This document shows, piece after piece, positions 8,583-16,761 of a stretch of 46,849 bases of DNA. This DNA is from an uncultured Myxococcales bacterium. Lineage in GTDB: Bacteria; Myxococcota_A; Polyangia; Fen-1088. Under the pieces are notes generated by a model that was not told the origin of the DNA, made no database searches, and saw only the letters and a program-made list of their open reading frames with translations. Location of the stretch: assembly GCA_937889515.1 (NCBI GenBank), contig CALAOV010000373.1:1-46849 (forward strand), read 5' to 3'. Positions within the stretch are counted from its first letter, which is position 1. Every line of letters starts with the position of its first letter. Position numbers and translations under genes: made by a program.

Positions 8583-8662
8583 GGCTCTTGAACCTCAAGT
8601 CCGGCGTCGACGAGATCTTCGGCTGGGGCGAGTCGTCATTGGCCTGCGCCAGACGAAGCTGA
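8579..8662 (+). pseudogene. Truncated start of a gene coupled to gmhB
   Basis: A 27-codon frame begins at an ATG overlapping the gmhB stop (ATGA) and reads MRLLNLKSGVDEIFGWGESS before ending ACARRS. The coupled start argues that a real third gene followed hddC and gmhB in this operon. The frame ends within about 20 codons, exactly where base composition drops and the inserted segment begins. The product family was not recognised. It could also be a genuine small protein, but truncation by the insertion is the simpler reading. Confidence 0.4.
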
Positions 8663-8746
8663 AGGGCTGCCTCAAAACGTGAGACAGCACTACCCGACCA
8701 TGCCGCGTACAACCTCACACGGATGATACGGTTCGCCCAGCCCTGA
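8663..8746 (+). pseudogene. Possible transposase C-terminal relic
   Basis: An open stretch that follows a stop at 8660-8662 ends in a piece reading DHAAYNLTRMIRFAQP before a TGA. An AAYNLxRM block close to the stop is typical of the last residues of several DDE insertion-sequence transposases. Nothing else of a transposase is seen, and no terminal inverted repeats were found. It lies exactly at the left edge of the AT-richer segment, which is why it is recorded. Confidence 0.25.
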
Positions 8747-8855
8747 AGGGGACGCGCCTAAGGACCTCGAACCCTCGGCCGGCCTTGTTAGCCACGACGA
8801 AGCCAGCCCGAGACGACGAGATATCCAGCACCAACCCCGCCTTTTCCGCATCTTG

Positions 8856-10757
8856 CTAGTGAACCACCACTCCCGCATCCAACAGCGGATGGCTCCCCGT
8901 GAAGACCCAGGAGACGAGGTGTCCATCGCTGTGTCGCCTTACAAACACCTCGCTTCCCAACCAAAGGACCACCGGCGAACTGGTAATCGTAATTCTTGAA
9001 GGGGGAAACGTCCAGCCTCCGAATGACGTCCCGTCCGCCGAATAGTTTAGGTAAAGGTCACTACCGGAAGCCCCTATCCCCCGAGCGAATAGTTCAATTG
9101 CTGTTATCTGATTGTCTATATCAGCCGCTGCAGGACTCCCGACGATGAAGCCCCCGAGAGGGGCGTAGCCGTTGCCGTTGCCATTGATGATCTGGTTCTG
9201 ATAGATCGCGTTATCCCACCCGGTCAAAAACACGTCGGTGCGGGTCGTATTGGACGAACGACTCGTCTCTGTTGCAAGGCCGGTCGTACTTGAGCCCAGA
9301 TCCGTAAAGGGCGGGCAAGAGGCCTGCGTGCCCCAGACGGCCCGATAAAGATGTCCGTTGTTTCCCGTGAAGACAATATCAATCGTGTTCGCCACCCCAA
9401 CTCGAGAAAAGGCCTGAGGTGGCGACATAGCGAGGACATTGCCAGCCGGGATGGGCAATTGGGAGATCGTCCAGTTTCCGGTCCCGCCATCGTCGAATAC
9501 GTACAAATGCGCATCGAAGCCCATTCCGAACACGCGCTTGTGGGAATTGTGCCACACCGCCGACGGAGGACCGAGGATCTGGGCCGACGAAATCTGGGTC
9601 GGGCCGGTCCACTGGGTGGTAGTCGTTCGATGGTACTGCAAAATGGCGCCATACCAACTGCGAACGAACGCATCCAGGAAGACGCCGTTCGTGATGGCCG
9701 TTGGCGCTTCCCAAAACGTTCCGCCCAGGGCCTGTGGCGCGCCCCATGCGGATCCTGAGTAGCTGACAACCGACAGTCCGTTGTTCTGATCCCTCACGAA
9801 CGCGGTTGGTTGTGCATTCCAAATTATCGGCGCGATTCCGGGTTGTTCAAGGGTTGTAAAAGAGGAACAGTTTTGGCCGATATTGTCAATGATGTGCGGA
9901 ACGAGGCCCGACGCGCCATTATAAAATACCACCTGATCATCCCCAGTCCACAGTCCGGTAATCGTGGCGTCGCAAGATGCAATGCTGACCCCCGCGCCGG
10001 GACCGTCACAGACCTCGGTCTCGGCATTGTCTCCGTAGCGCCACCCACCGTTTAGGTCAGGATCGGTCGCCATTTCCTCAATCTCATGCGCAATGAGGGC
10101 CTCCGATTGCTGCAAGACGCTGATCGGAGGGTTCGTGGTCAAGCCACAGCTGCCATAACTCGCGATGCCGACATATTGGTTGGGGGCCAGCTGATTGTGA
10201 AAACCGGCGCATCCACTTGAGTCCTTCGCTATGACGAGAATGAATAGCGTCGGGTCACCAAAATTGGGAACGAGATGAGCAGTTTGCATTGCGCGGATCT
10301 CATTCGCAAAGTTTGGAGTCGGAGGAGGCGAGAAATCCGCGGGAGCCGGCAGCCGCCCCGGAGTATTGTCGGTTGCATAGCCAAGATAGTTGGCACCCCA
10401 GACGCCGTATTGTCGCAAAGTGGGCTCCCATCCCAGTGGTGTCGTTATTCCGTTATTTGGGCAGGCCGGCGTACCACAAGGACAGGTCGGGCCGCACATC
10501 GGCGGCACCGAGCCATTCGTCAGGTATCCGGTAAATCCCTGCACGTAACTCCCCACGGCAGATATTATCGCCGCGTCGCCCGAGTTGTTTGGATCGAAGC
10601 CCCAGAACAAAAGGAAGACCTGGGGGAACGTGATCACCGGTCCTCCGTGAAACAACATCCGCGGCGGCACCTGGGCTCGGGCAGACGTATTGCCTAGGAG
10701 GGCCAGGCTGAACGCGAATAGCATCGCAATCAAATGAGTCGGCCTTCGCTTGGTCAT
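8856..10757 (-). CDS. Secreted EXORDIUM-like protein with C-terminal lectin-like propeller
   Basis: The product is 633 residues. ATG 10757 was chosen because it follows a strong ribosome binding site and starts a clear signal peptide (about 1-29, ending SARAQ); a longer frame upstream is not protein-like. Residues 33-300 resemble the plant-type phosphate-induced/EXORDIUM family: LFHGGPVITFPQVFLLFWG at the start and SEALIAHEIEEMATDP at about 218-233, followed by Asn-Gly-Gly-Trp, where plant members have a His-Glu-Leu-Ala-Glu block. The His-Glu-x-x-Glu pattern recalls a zinc site but is not a full HExxH. Residues 305-633 contain repeated short blocks (AFVRDQNNGL, AFVRSWYGAILQYH, DVFLTGWDNAIYQN, VFVRRHSDGHLVSW) like the blades of PLL-type lectin propellers. 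Composition differs from the flanking genes, suggesting transfer. Function is unknown; a cell-surface or carbohydrate-binding role is inferred. Confidence 0.7.
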   Translation of the reverse strand: MTKRRPTHLIAMLFAFSLALLGNTSARAQVPPRMLFHGGPVITFPQVFLLFWGFDPNNSGDAAIISAVGSYVQGFTGYLTNGSVPPMCGPTCPCGTPACPNNGITTPLGWEPTLRQYGVWGANYLGYATDNTPGRLPAPADFSPPPTPNFANEIRAMQTAHLVPNFGDPTLFILVIAKDSSGCAGFHNQLAPNQYVGIASYGSCGLTTNPPISVLQQSEALIAHEIEEMATDPDLNGGWRYGDNAETEVCDGPGAGVSIASCDATITGLWTGDDQVVFYNGASGLVPHIIDNIGQNCSSFTTLEQPGIAPIIWNAQPTAFVRDQNNGLSVVSYSGSAWGAPQALGGTFWEAPTAITNGVFLDAFVRSWYGAILQYHRTTTTQWTGPTQISSAQILGPPSAVWHNSHKRVFGMGFDAHLYVFDDGGTGNWTISQLPIPAGNVLAMSPPQAFSRVGVANTIDIVFTGNNGHLYRAVWGTQASCPPFTDLGSSTTGLATETSRSSNTTRTDVFLTGWDNAIYQNQIINGNGNGYAPLGGFIVGSPAAADIDNQITAIELFARGIGASGSDLYLNYSADGTSFGGWTFPPSRITITSSPVVLWLGSEVFVRRHSDGHLVSWVFTGSHPLLDAGVVVH

Positions 10758-10763
10758 GCAGAT

Positions 10764-10770
10764 CTCCTTT
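10764..10770 (-). promoter_or_regulatory. Strong ribosome binding site fixing the 10757 start
   Basis: Read on the minus strand, AAAGGAG lies 6 bases before ATG 10757. It is the clearest Shine-Dalgarno site in the window and decides the start against the upstream frame extension. Confidence 0.75.
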
Positions 10771-10898
10771 ATTTCCGTGAGCGGCGGGTCTCGCGCATTG
10801 CACCAACTCATCGCCAGATATTTTTTGCATCCTATCGGCTTCGTCCGAGAAGACAAGGAGAACGGCGGCAGTAGTGTGTCATTGTCATGGTTCTGGGT

Positions 10899-10912
10899 CA
10901 GTTTCGAAACTG
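10899..10912. promoter_or_regulatory. 14-bp perfect palindrome, core GTTTCGAAAC
   Basis: CAGTTTCGAAACTG is a perfect 14-bp palindrome 142 bp upstream of the start of the secreted protein gene. The same 10-bp core recurs at 11004-11013. Such paired palindromes upstream of a gene are typical operators for dimeric regulators. The cognate regulator is not in the window. Confidence 0.4.
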
Positions 10913-11002
10913 CGAGCGAGAACGCCGACAATCCGCGGAACGATTTGAACGCAAAGCGTATAAAAAAATAAATCGAATCCGGCGGTTCCCACGCAGGCAG
11001 CA

Positions 11003-11014
11003 GGTTTCGAAACC
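11003..11014. promoter_or_regulatory. 12-bp perfect palindrome, second copy of GTTTCGAAAC core
   Basis: GGTTTCGAAACC shares the 10-bp core of the palindrome at 10899-10912, with core starts 103 bp apart. A third copy with one mismatch (GGTTCGAAAC) lies at 11088-11097. The mismatched version also occurs by chance inside a coding region near 19373, so only the two perfect copies carry weight. Confidence 0.4.
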
Positions 11015-11316
11015 ATGGCGTCATTGAGTTCAGCGAGGCCGGAGGGTAACGAGCCGCACGGAGCGCTCGACAAACCTCGTCCTCCTTGGTTCGAAACTAC
11101 GCCGAGCATCGACGAGGCGCGGAATGGCCGGCCAAGGCGTGCCGCTCGCAGAAGAAAGAGGCGCGGACGGGTTGACTGCTCGTCACTCTGCGGTGGGTTG
11201 CCGACGAGCGAGGGTGGTGCATGATGAGCCGGATCACTCGCGATCTGGTGACGGGGCGGCTCCTGTGGAAAATCGTTGAGCTGAGCGGGATAGAACCGAC
11301 GGCCACCGGACTCTGA

Positions 11317-11421
11317 GTGCCGAATCTACCTTCCTACCGGGGAGGTGATCTGCGACACTTCCGCGAACTTCTTGTCGGGATACGGCAACGCCAGGGGACC
11401 TATCGGTGTCGTCTAACTTAG
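11317..11421 (+). pseudogene. Diverged 3' remnant of a gmhB-like gene
   Basis: Codons from 11317 read VPNLPSYRGGDLRHFRELLV and end at TAG 11421. The segment YRGGDLRHFRELLVG aligns without gaps to the GmhB C-terminus YRGSDLGEFVEFLLG. At DNA level about 60 bp from 11330 match 8510-8570 at roughly 70 percent by hand count. The frame continues upstream through a TGA (11314) into about 31 codons from ATG 11221 (MMSRITRDLVTGRLLWKIVE) that do not resemble GmhB. The divergence means it is not a recent target duplication. It may be the tail of a second, older gmhB that once preceded the 11443 gene. Confidence 0.5.
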
Positions 11422-11442
11422 CCAAGCCAACCGCCGTCCGAG

Positions 11443-12990
11443 ATGGGTAGTCCGAGACTTAAGGCAGCCCTTCTGTCGGCAGGTCGCACGTTGCGCCGAC
11501 CGCCGCGCTGGCTGATCCTCGCGCTTCTGCTGGCGGCCATCGAGCTGTCGTACGTCTTCATCATCACGGCCGGGACGTTCACCAACTGGCCCACCTGGAA
11601 CACCAACTACGATGTTCAGGCCGAAGGCTTTCGCGCGGGGCACCTTCACCTCAGCGTCGAGCCGCCGCCGGAGCTACTCGCACAGCGCAACCCCTTCGAC
11701 TATGCCCACCAGCGGCTCTGGTTCTGGGACGCCAGCCTGCACGACGGTCACTACTACCTCTACTGGGGACCGCTGCCGGCTCTCGGGCTGGCGGCCGTCA
11801 AGGCCGTGCTCAGAATCAACGTTCCGGTCGGGGATCAGTACCCGCTCTTCGTCTTCTATACGATCTACCTCGTCGCTGGCGCCGTCTTGATCGACCGGAT
11901 GGCCCGTCGGCTGTTCGACGATCTGCCGCTATGGCTGGTGGTCGTCGGCATCTTGGTCTTCGCCTACGCGAACCCAACACCGTTCATGATTGGCACGCCG
12001 GGGATCTACGAAGCCGCCATCGCCGCCGGTCAGGCATTCCTCGTGGCGGGGTTGCTGTTTGCTTTCGATGCCGTCTGGGCAGACGGCGACGGGCCTCGCG
12101 CCCGCCGCGCGCTGCTGCTGGCGGGGGTGGCCTGGGGCCTCGGCCTCGGCTGCCGGGTCAGCGTGGCGCCGACCGTGGCGCTGATCTTGCTGGCCGCGGT
12201 CTTTCTGATCCGTCGGACGGCACGCGGAGTCGAGCTCTGGAAAGCGCGCTTCCGCGACGCGACGGTCGGGGCGGCGCCCCTGGCCGTCGTGCTGATCGGG
12301 CTCCTCGCCTACAACAAAGCCCGTTTTGGATCGTGGTTCGATTTTGGGATCAGCAGCCAGATGTCCACGATGCCCATGCGCCATTCGTTTGCGTACGTCG
12401 GCATCAACCTCTTTGAGTACCTGTTTCGCCCCCTCTTCGGGTCGTGCCGGTTTCCCTTCCTGACCATCCTGTCGACGCAGCGGGGCTTTCCGTCGTGGCT
12501 GACCATCCCCAAGGACTACTGGACGCCGGAGCCCCTGGCGGGAATGCTGGTCGCCACGCCCTGGGCCTGGCTGACCCCGGTCGCCGCCATCTTTGCCGGA
12601 CGATTGGCGATCCGGGCCTGGCGCGGGCGCAGGGGCGGCTTCTTCGAAGACCCGCGCCTCCGGGTGACGTTGTGGTGCGCGATCTCCTTCGTCCTGCTGG
12701 CGACCGTCACCGGCCTGCCGACCATCCGGATCTTCATCGCGACGATGCGCTATCTCGCCGACGTGATGTCGGGGGTCCTCCTGTTCTGCATCTGGGGCGC
12801 CTGGTCGCTCCATCGCCAATTCTCCGGCCGCGCCTGGTCGCGACGATTGGTGGGGGCGATTCTCGTCGGCCTGGCGGGGCTGACCGTGATCGTCGGGTTG
12901 CTGCTGGGCCTTCAGGGCTACAACGCCATGTTCGAGGGCCACAACCCGGCGCTGTTTGCGCATTGGGTTCGCCTCTTTTCGCGCTGCTAG
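11443..12990 (+). CDS. Polytopic membrane protein, three-paralogue GT-C-like family (copy 1)
   Basis: The product is 515 residues with about ten predicted membrane segments judged by eye, the first at 24-42. It shares a full-length pattern with the genes at 24168 and 27239: QAEGFRAGHLHL at 59-70 in the first outside loop, YLYWGPLPAL at 105-114, then GIYEAAIAAGQAFL, GLGCRVSVAPTVAL, YNKARFGSWFDFG and CRFPF. The acidic residue in the first loop and the overall layout suggest the GT-C fold, whose members transfer sugars from polyprenyl-phosphate donors outside the membrane, but no named family was recognised. It begins 21 bp after the gmhB-like remnant. Sugar donor and acceptor are unknown. Confidence 0.65.
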   Translation: MGSPRLKAALLSAGRTLRRPPRWLILALLLAAIELSYVFIITAGTFTNWPTWNTNYDVQAEGFRAGHLHLSVEPPPELLAQRNPFDYAHQRLWFWDASLHDGHYYLYWGPLPALGLAAVKAVLRINVPVGDQYPLFVFYTIYLVAGAVLIDRMARRLFDDLPLWLVVVGILVFAYANPTPFMIGTPGIYEAAIAAGQAFLVAGLLFAFDAVWADGDGPRARRALLLAGVAWGLGLGCRVSVAPTVALILLAAVFLIRRTARGVELWKARFRDATVGAAPLAVVLIGLLAYNKARFGSWFDFGISSQMSTMPMRHSFAYVGINLFEYLFRPLFGSCRFPFLTILSTQRGFPSWLTIPKDYWTPEPLAGMLVATPWAWLTPVAAIFAGRLAIRAWRGRRGGFFEDPRLRVTLWCAISFVLLATVTGLPTIRIFIATMRYLADVMSGVLLFCIWGAWSLHRQFSGRAWSRRLVGAILVGLAGLTVIVGLLLGLQGYNAMFEGHNPALFAHWVRLFSRC

Positions 12991-13107
12991 CTGGCTGCCA
13001 ACTGGCGCTCGACGCCGCGCTTGCGCTGTCCGTCCCCAGGCGATAGCCTAGCAATTCTTACTTCGCTTTCTGCAGCACCTTCTTAGCCGCTTAACTTCTG
13101 GTCCGTC

Positions 13108-13219
13108 TCTTGAACCTAGCTTTGCTTGCGGGGCGATCTCGCGCGTGGGCACCGAGCCTGCGCGGGCTTCTCCGTGCCGGGCGCTCTGCGCTCATCGGAG
13201 CGACCGGAATCGCGGCGAT
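13108..13219 (+). repeat. Upstream partial copy of the 13289 gene 5' end
   Basis: About 110 bp repeat the first codons of the 13289 gene, at roughly 86 percent identity by hand count, with the copies 179 bp apart. The copy encodes MNLALLAGRSRAW and then SALIGATGIAAI in its own short frame (13110-13292), whereas the intact gene encodes MNLALLTGRSRGR and SALIGATGIAAA. Because 179 is not a multiple of three, the copy is out of frame with the intact gene. The rest of 12991-13288 holds no other supported gene. Confidence 0.75.
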
Positions 13220-13286
13220 CGCTCGAGGCCGCGGTGAAAGGGTTGACGGCCCTGCGCCACTGGGGACTGCGTTGCAGCTCAGTGAT

Positions 13287-13398
13287 TCTTGAACCTAGCT
13301 TTGCTTACGGGGCGATCTCGCGGACGGGCGTGGAGCCTGCGACGATTTCTCCCCGCCGCGCGCTCCGCGCTCATCGGAGCGACCGGAATCGCGGCGGC
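13287..13398 (+). repeat. Second copy of the 5'-end repeat, inside the 13289 gene
   Basis: This copy includes the TTG start of the intact gene. The two copies begin identically (TTGAACCTAGCTTTGCTT) and share a perfect block of about 30 bp further on (the GCTCATCGGAGCGACCGGAA region). They diverge after about 13398, where only this copy continues into the membrane protein. Confidence 0.75.
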
Positions 13399-15664
13399 GA
13401 TTTTCCTCGCGAGATGGTTCGCTCGAAGCCAACCGCTGCGAACCTGGTTCTTCTTCGACCTGGCGACGATTCTGGCCTGGCAGGTCTGCCTGAGCGCGGC
13501 CTGTGCCGGCGCCGGCTACGCCGTCGTCAAACGCCTGCTGCCGGCGGATCGAACGCCGCTCGAGACCGTGGCGCTCTCCTTCCCGGTCGGCGTCGTGATC
13601 TTCGTGCTCGGGATGTACGCGGGCGGCACCCTGCACCTGTTCGGTCCCGTCTTCGCCGTGGCGCTTCCGTCGATCATGATCCTGGCAAGCGCGCGCCCTG
13701 TGCTCCGGGCCTGGCGCGACGCGCGCGCCTCGGCCCGCGGCGCCGAGCCCCTCGGACCCGGCGCCACTGTCGCGATCGTCATCGGGATTCTGGCGGTCGG
13801 CGTGATCTATCTGGGCTCCATGGCGCCCGACGCTGTCAACTTCGACGCCAGCTGGAACCACCTGGCCATCGCCCAGGACTACGCGCGGGAGGGACGGATT
13901 GTTTCGTTCCCAGCGGACTGGAACCGAAACTTTCCCCACCTCGGCAGCGTCCTCAATACCTGGGCTTTTCTGGTGCCGGGCCTGAGGCTGCCGGCGCTGC
14001 GCTGGATGATGGCGCTGCACGACGAGATCTCGGTGTTCGTCTGGAGCCTGGTCGGCGTGGCGGCGGCGGCTCGCTGGTTGGTGGGACGGCAGGTCCGCGC
14101 GACCTGGGTGGCATTCATTCTTTTCCCCGGGCTCTTCGTCGCCGACAGCAGTCTCGGCGGCTCGGCCGATCATTTTGTGGCCCTGTTCGCGGCGCCGCTC
14201 CTGCTGGTGACCGGCATGGCGTTCACCCGGATGGACCGCCGCCTCTGTCTGCTCTGGAGCGTCCTCGCGGGCGGGGCGCTGATGAGCAAGGTTCAAGGCG
14301 CTTACCTGGTCCTTCCCGCTTCGGCGCTGCTGCTGGTTCGAGCCGCCGTTCTCTGTCTGCGCCAGCGCAAGGGCTGGCCGGAAGCTCCCCGCCCCAGCGA
14401 CGTGGCCAAGACGCTCGGCCTCATGGCCCTGGGAACGCTCGCGGTCCTGTTCCCGCACCTGGCCGGCAACTTGGTCTTCTATCGCAATCCCGTTTATCCC
14501 TTGCTCCAGGGCCTCATCACCTCCAGCACCCCGACCTACCCAGACGCCGCGGTCCACCTCAACTACGAGCTGATCGACTGGCACTGCCGCGCCAGCGCGC
14601 ACCTCTTCGAGCGCCTGGTCGACGCCGCCGGGTTCATGGTTTCGTTCTCGTTTGCTCCGCGCTGCGGCTCGCTGGGCGGACTGCCCATCTACGGGTCGAT
14701 CTTCACGCTCTCGGTCCCGTTCCTGCTGTTCATCCGGAAGGCGGGGCGGCTTTGGCTCGGTGCCGCGGTCGCGGTCGGGGCGGTCCTGACCTGGGCCGCG
14801 ACCTACTGGATCGAGCGCAATCTGCAGACCGTCACCCCAGCGCTGATCGCGGTCACGGCCGCGTTGCTCGTGCGCGCCTGGAACTCTGGACGACTGGCCC
14901 GCGTCGGCGTCGCGCTGCTCTTGTTGGTCCAGATCGCCTGGGGTGTGCCGCTGTATTTTGAAGGCTCGGGTCGGATGATGGGCGCCATCAACCTCTTGCG
15001 GGGCGGATCGACGGGCGCCAGCGAGGAACAACTAAAAAGCTATCGCAGCGAATATGTCGCGCTCGGTGAGTCCTTGCCCAAAGACGCGAAGGTCGTCATT
15101 CACAGCGGCCATCCAAGTCTGGGCATCAACCGAACGGTGTTGCTCGACGCCATCGGCTTCCAGGGCCTCATCGACTACCGCCAGCTCCAGACGCCGCGCG
15201 AGATGTACGACTACTTGAAGCGGTTGGGCGTCACGCAGATGGTCTGGGTGGCCGGTGCGAGCCAACCGCATTCCACCCAGGAGGAGGTCCTGTTCGACGT
15301 TCTTGCGAGCGGCCGCCCGCAGCAGCGTTTCTCCGAATTGAGTCTCTTGACCATCGGCGATCCCGCGCCTGCCGCGGAGCTGCCCTATCGGGTGGTGACG
15401 ATCGGCGTGCCGGGGTACAGCGACGGCCTCTATCCGATCGGGGCTCTGGTCGCGTGCCAGGAGCTCCCGCCCGGGATGTGGAGCCCTCCGCCACCCGGTG
15501 TCACCGCCTCCAATCTCACGACGCTATTCGATCAAGCGCAGGTCGTCGTGACGGCCGACCGGGACCAGCCAGACCCCGCCACCAGACAGGCCCTCGACCG
15601 CGACTTCCGACAGATCCCGAGCTACCACGAGGTTCGCGTCTTCCTGCGCCTGAAGAAAAACTGA
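13289..15664 (+). CDS. Large polytopic membrane protein, GT-C/GT39-like
   Basis: The product is about 791 residues from TTG 13289. The start is uncertain because this codon lies in a repeated element and no good ribosome site is seen. The first half has roughly a dozen hydrophobic segments. The first large outside loop holds MAPDAVNFDASWNHLAIAQ, with acidic and Trp/His residues in the place where GT39-type transferases carry catalytic acidic residues. The C-terminal 250 residues are mostly soluble, with beta-rich segments (AKVVIHSGHPSLGINRTVLL), a layout common in bacterial GT-C proteins that carry a periplasmic domain. It is probably an exported-glycan glycosyltransferase; donor and acceptor are unknown. 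It is followed by the STELLO-like and GT2 genes on the same strand. Confidence 0.6.
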   Translation: MNLALLTGRSRGRAWSLRRFLPAARSALIGATGIAAAIFLARWFARSQPLRTWFFFDLATILAWQVCLSAACAGAGYAVVKRLLPADRTPLETVALSFPVGVVIFVLGMYAGGTLHLFGPVFAVALPSIMILASARPVLRAWRDARASARGAEPLGPGATVAIVIGILAVGVIYLGSMAPDAVNFDASWNHLAIAQDYAREGRIVSFPADWNRNFPHLGSVLNTWAFLVPGLRLPALRWMMALHDEISVFVWSLVGVAAAARWLVGRQVRATWVAFILFPGLFVADSSLGGSADHFVALFAAPLLLVTGMAFTRMDRRLCLLWSVLAGGALMSKVQGAYLVLPASALLLVRAAVLCLRQRKGWPEAPRPSDVAKTLGLMALGTLAVLFPHLAGNLVFYRNPVYPLLQGLITSSTPTYPDAAVHLNYELIDWHCRASAHLFERLVDAAGFMVSFSFAPRCGSLGGLPIYGSIFTLSVPFLLFIRKAGRLWLGAAVAVGAVLTWAATYWIERNLQTVTPALIAVTAALLVRAWNSGRLARVGVALLLLVQIAWGVPLYFEGSGRMMGAINLLRGGSTGASEEQLKSYRSEYVALGESLPKDAKVVIHSGHPSLGINRTVLLDAIGFQGLIDYRQLQTPREMYDYLKRLGVTQMVWVAGASQPHSTQEEVLFDVLASGRPQQRFSELSLLTIGDPAPAAELPYRVVTIGVPGYSDGLYPIGALVACQELPPGMWSPPPPGVTASNLTTLFDQAQVVVTADRDQPDPATRQALDRDFRQIPSYHEVRVFLRLKKN

Positions 15665-15720
15665 TATGGTGCCCCGCAATTCCGGGCTCCCCCGTCGGTG
15701 CGGGATGTCCTGGCTTACCC

Positions 15721-16761
15721 ATGAACGAACGCAGCCCGGCGATCGTCGTCACTTCGATCAACCCGCCCAACCGCGCTCTGCGTGAGATCGCCCGCGGGAG
15801 CATCGCCCACGGATATCGTTTCTTGGTGATCGGAGATACCAAGAGCCCGCCCACCTTCGATCTCGATGGCTGCACGTACTACGGGATCGACGCTCAGCTC
15901 GTGTCGGGGATCCTGTTTGCGAGCCATTGCCCGACCCGCCACTACGCTCGAAAAAACATCGGGTACCTGCTGGCAATCCAGAGTGGCGCGCCCCTGATCG
16001 TCGAGACCGACGACGACAATCTGCCGCGCTCGGGTTTCTTTGCGCCGCGAACCCGGCAGGTGACGGTCGCGGGAACGAACGGGGCGGGGTGGGTCAACGT
16101 GTATCGGTACTTCTCCACGCAGACCATCTGGCCGCGCGGTCTCCCGCTCGAGAGGATCCGGACCGATCCGCCACCCTTCGAAGCGCTCCCCGTCGCCGCC
16201 CTGGACTGTCCCATCCAGCAGGGGCTCGCCGACGACAACCCAGACGTCGACGCGGTCTATCGCCTGAGCCAGGACCTGCCGCAATACTTCCGGCGGGACC
16301 GCAAGGTCGCGCTCGGGCGGGGCAGCCTGTGCCCGTTCAACAGCCAGAACACGACCTGGTGGCCCGACGCGTACCCCTTGCTGTACCTGCCGGCGTTTTG
16401 TTCGTTCCGCATGACCGACATCTGGCGGAGCTTCGTCGCGCAGCGGATCGCCTGGGAAAACGCCTGGAGCGTCCTCTTTCATGAGCCCACGGTCTGGCAG
16501 GAGCGGAACGATCACGACCTCCTGCGCGACTTCGCCGACGAGGTCCCCGGCTACCTTCAAAATACCCTCATCGGAAAGACCCTCGAGGCGCTCGAGCTCG
16601 CGCCGGGCGTGCCCGCCATCGCCGAGAACATGCGCCGCTGCTACCAGGCGCTCTCGAAGTTGAACGTCGTGGGCGCCGGCGAGCTGCCGCTGCTCGACGC
16701 GTGGCTCGAGAGCCTCGAGCAGTGCCGCAGCGCCGCGGTCCGGCAGGATTCCGCGCGATGA
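15721..16761 (+). CDS. STELLO/DUF288-like glycosyltransferase
   Basis: The product is 346 residues. The start at ATG 15721 gives IVVTSINPPNRALREIA as the first strand-loop-helix, matching the beginning of the DUF288/STELLO domain (typically VTSI followed by Pro-Pro/Thr). A metal-binding acidic cluster ETDDDN is at 95-100. The late conserved region reads RMTDIWRSFVAQRIAWENAW, then HEPTVWQERNDHDLLRDF, closely following the D-I-W-R-x-x-x-x-Q-R block and the R-N-x-H-(D/N) block of the family. STELLO proteins are best known from plants, where they act in the Golgi with cellulose synthase, and bacterial members are little studied. No membrane segment is seen. It overlaps the following GT2 gene (ATGA at 16758-16761). 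Confidence 0.7.
   Translation: MNERSPAIVVTSINPPNRALREIARGSIAHGYRFLVIGDTKSPPTFDLDGCTYYGIDAQLVSGILFASHCPTRHYARKNIGYLLAIQSGAPLIVETDDDNLPRSGFFAPRTRQVTVAGTNGAGWVNVYRYFSTQTIWPRGLPLERIRTDPPPFEALPVAALDCPIQQGLADDNPDVDAVYRLSQDLPQYFRRDRKVALGRGSLCPFNSQNTTWWPDAYPLLYLPAFCSFRMTDIWRSFVAQRIAWENAWSVLFHEPTVWQERNDHDLLRDFADEVPGYLQNTLIGKTLEALELAPGVPAIAENMRRCYQALSKLNVVGAGELPLLDAWLESLEQCRSAAVRQDSAR

Larger units (their letters stand above)
8663..11320. other. AT-richer inserted segment between two gmhB 3' ends
   Basis: From just after the truncated frame at 8579 to about 11320 the sequence is visibly richer in A and T than the flanks and uses AT-ending codons that the neighbours avoid. It carries one gene on the opposite strand to the interrupted operon (8856-10757). 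On its left is intact gmhB and on its right a diverged gmhB 3' end. No integrase, inverted terminal repeats or target-site duplication were recognised, so the mode of entry is unknown. The intergenic part 10758-11220 holds palindromic elements but no gene that could be supported. Confidence 0.55.

Noticed and set aside
8585-8595. CTCTTGAACCT shared with the repeat at 13107
   Set aside because: An 11-bp match with no further similarity on either side is within chance for this length.
11281-11340. tRNA-Leu(CAG)-like stretch on the minus strand (anticodon-loop-like CTCAGAG and a GGTTCTATCC segment)
   Set aside because: The anticodon stem has two mismatches, the long variable arm is missing, no acceptor stem forms, and part of the stretch aligns better to the gmhB 3' end.
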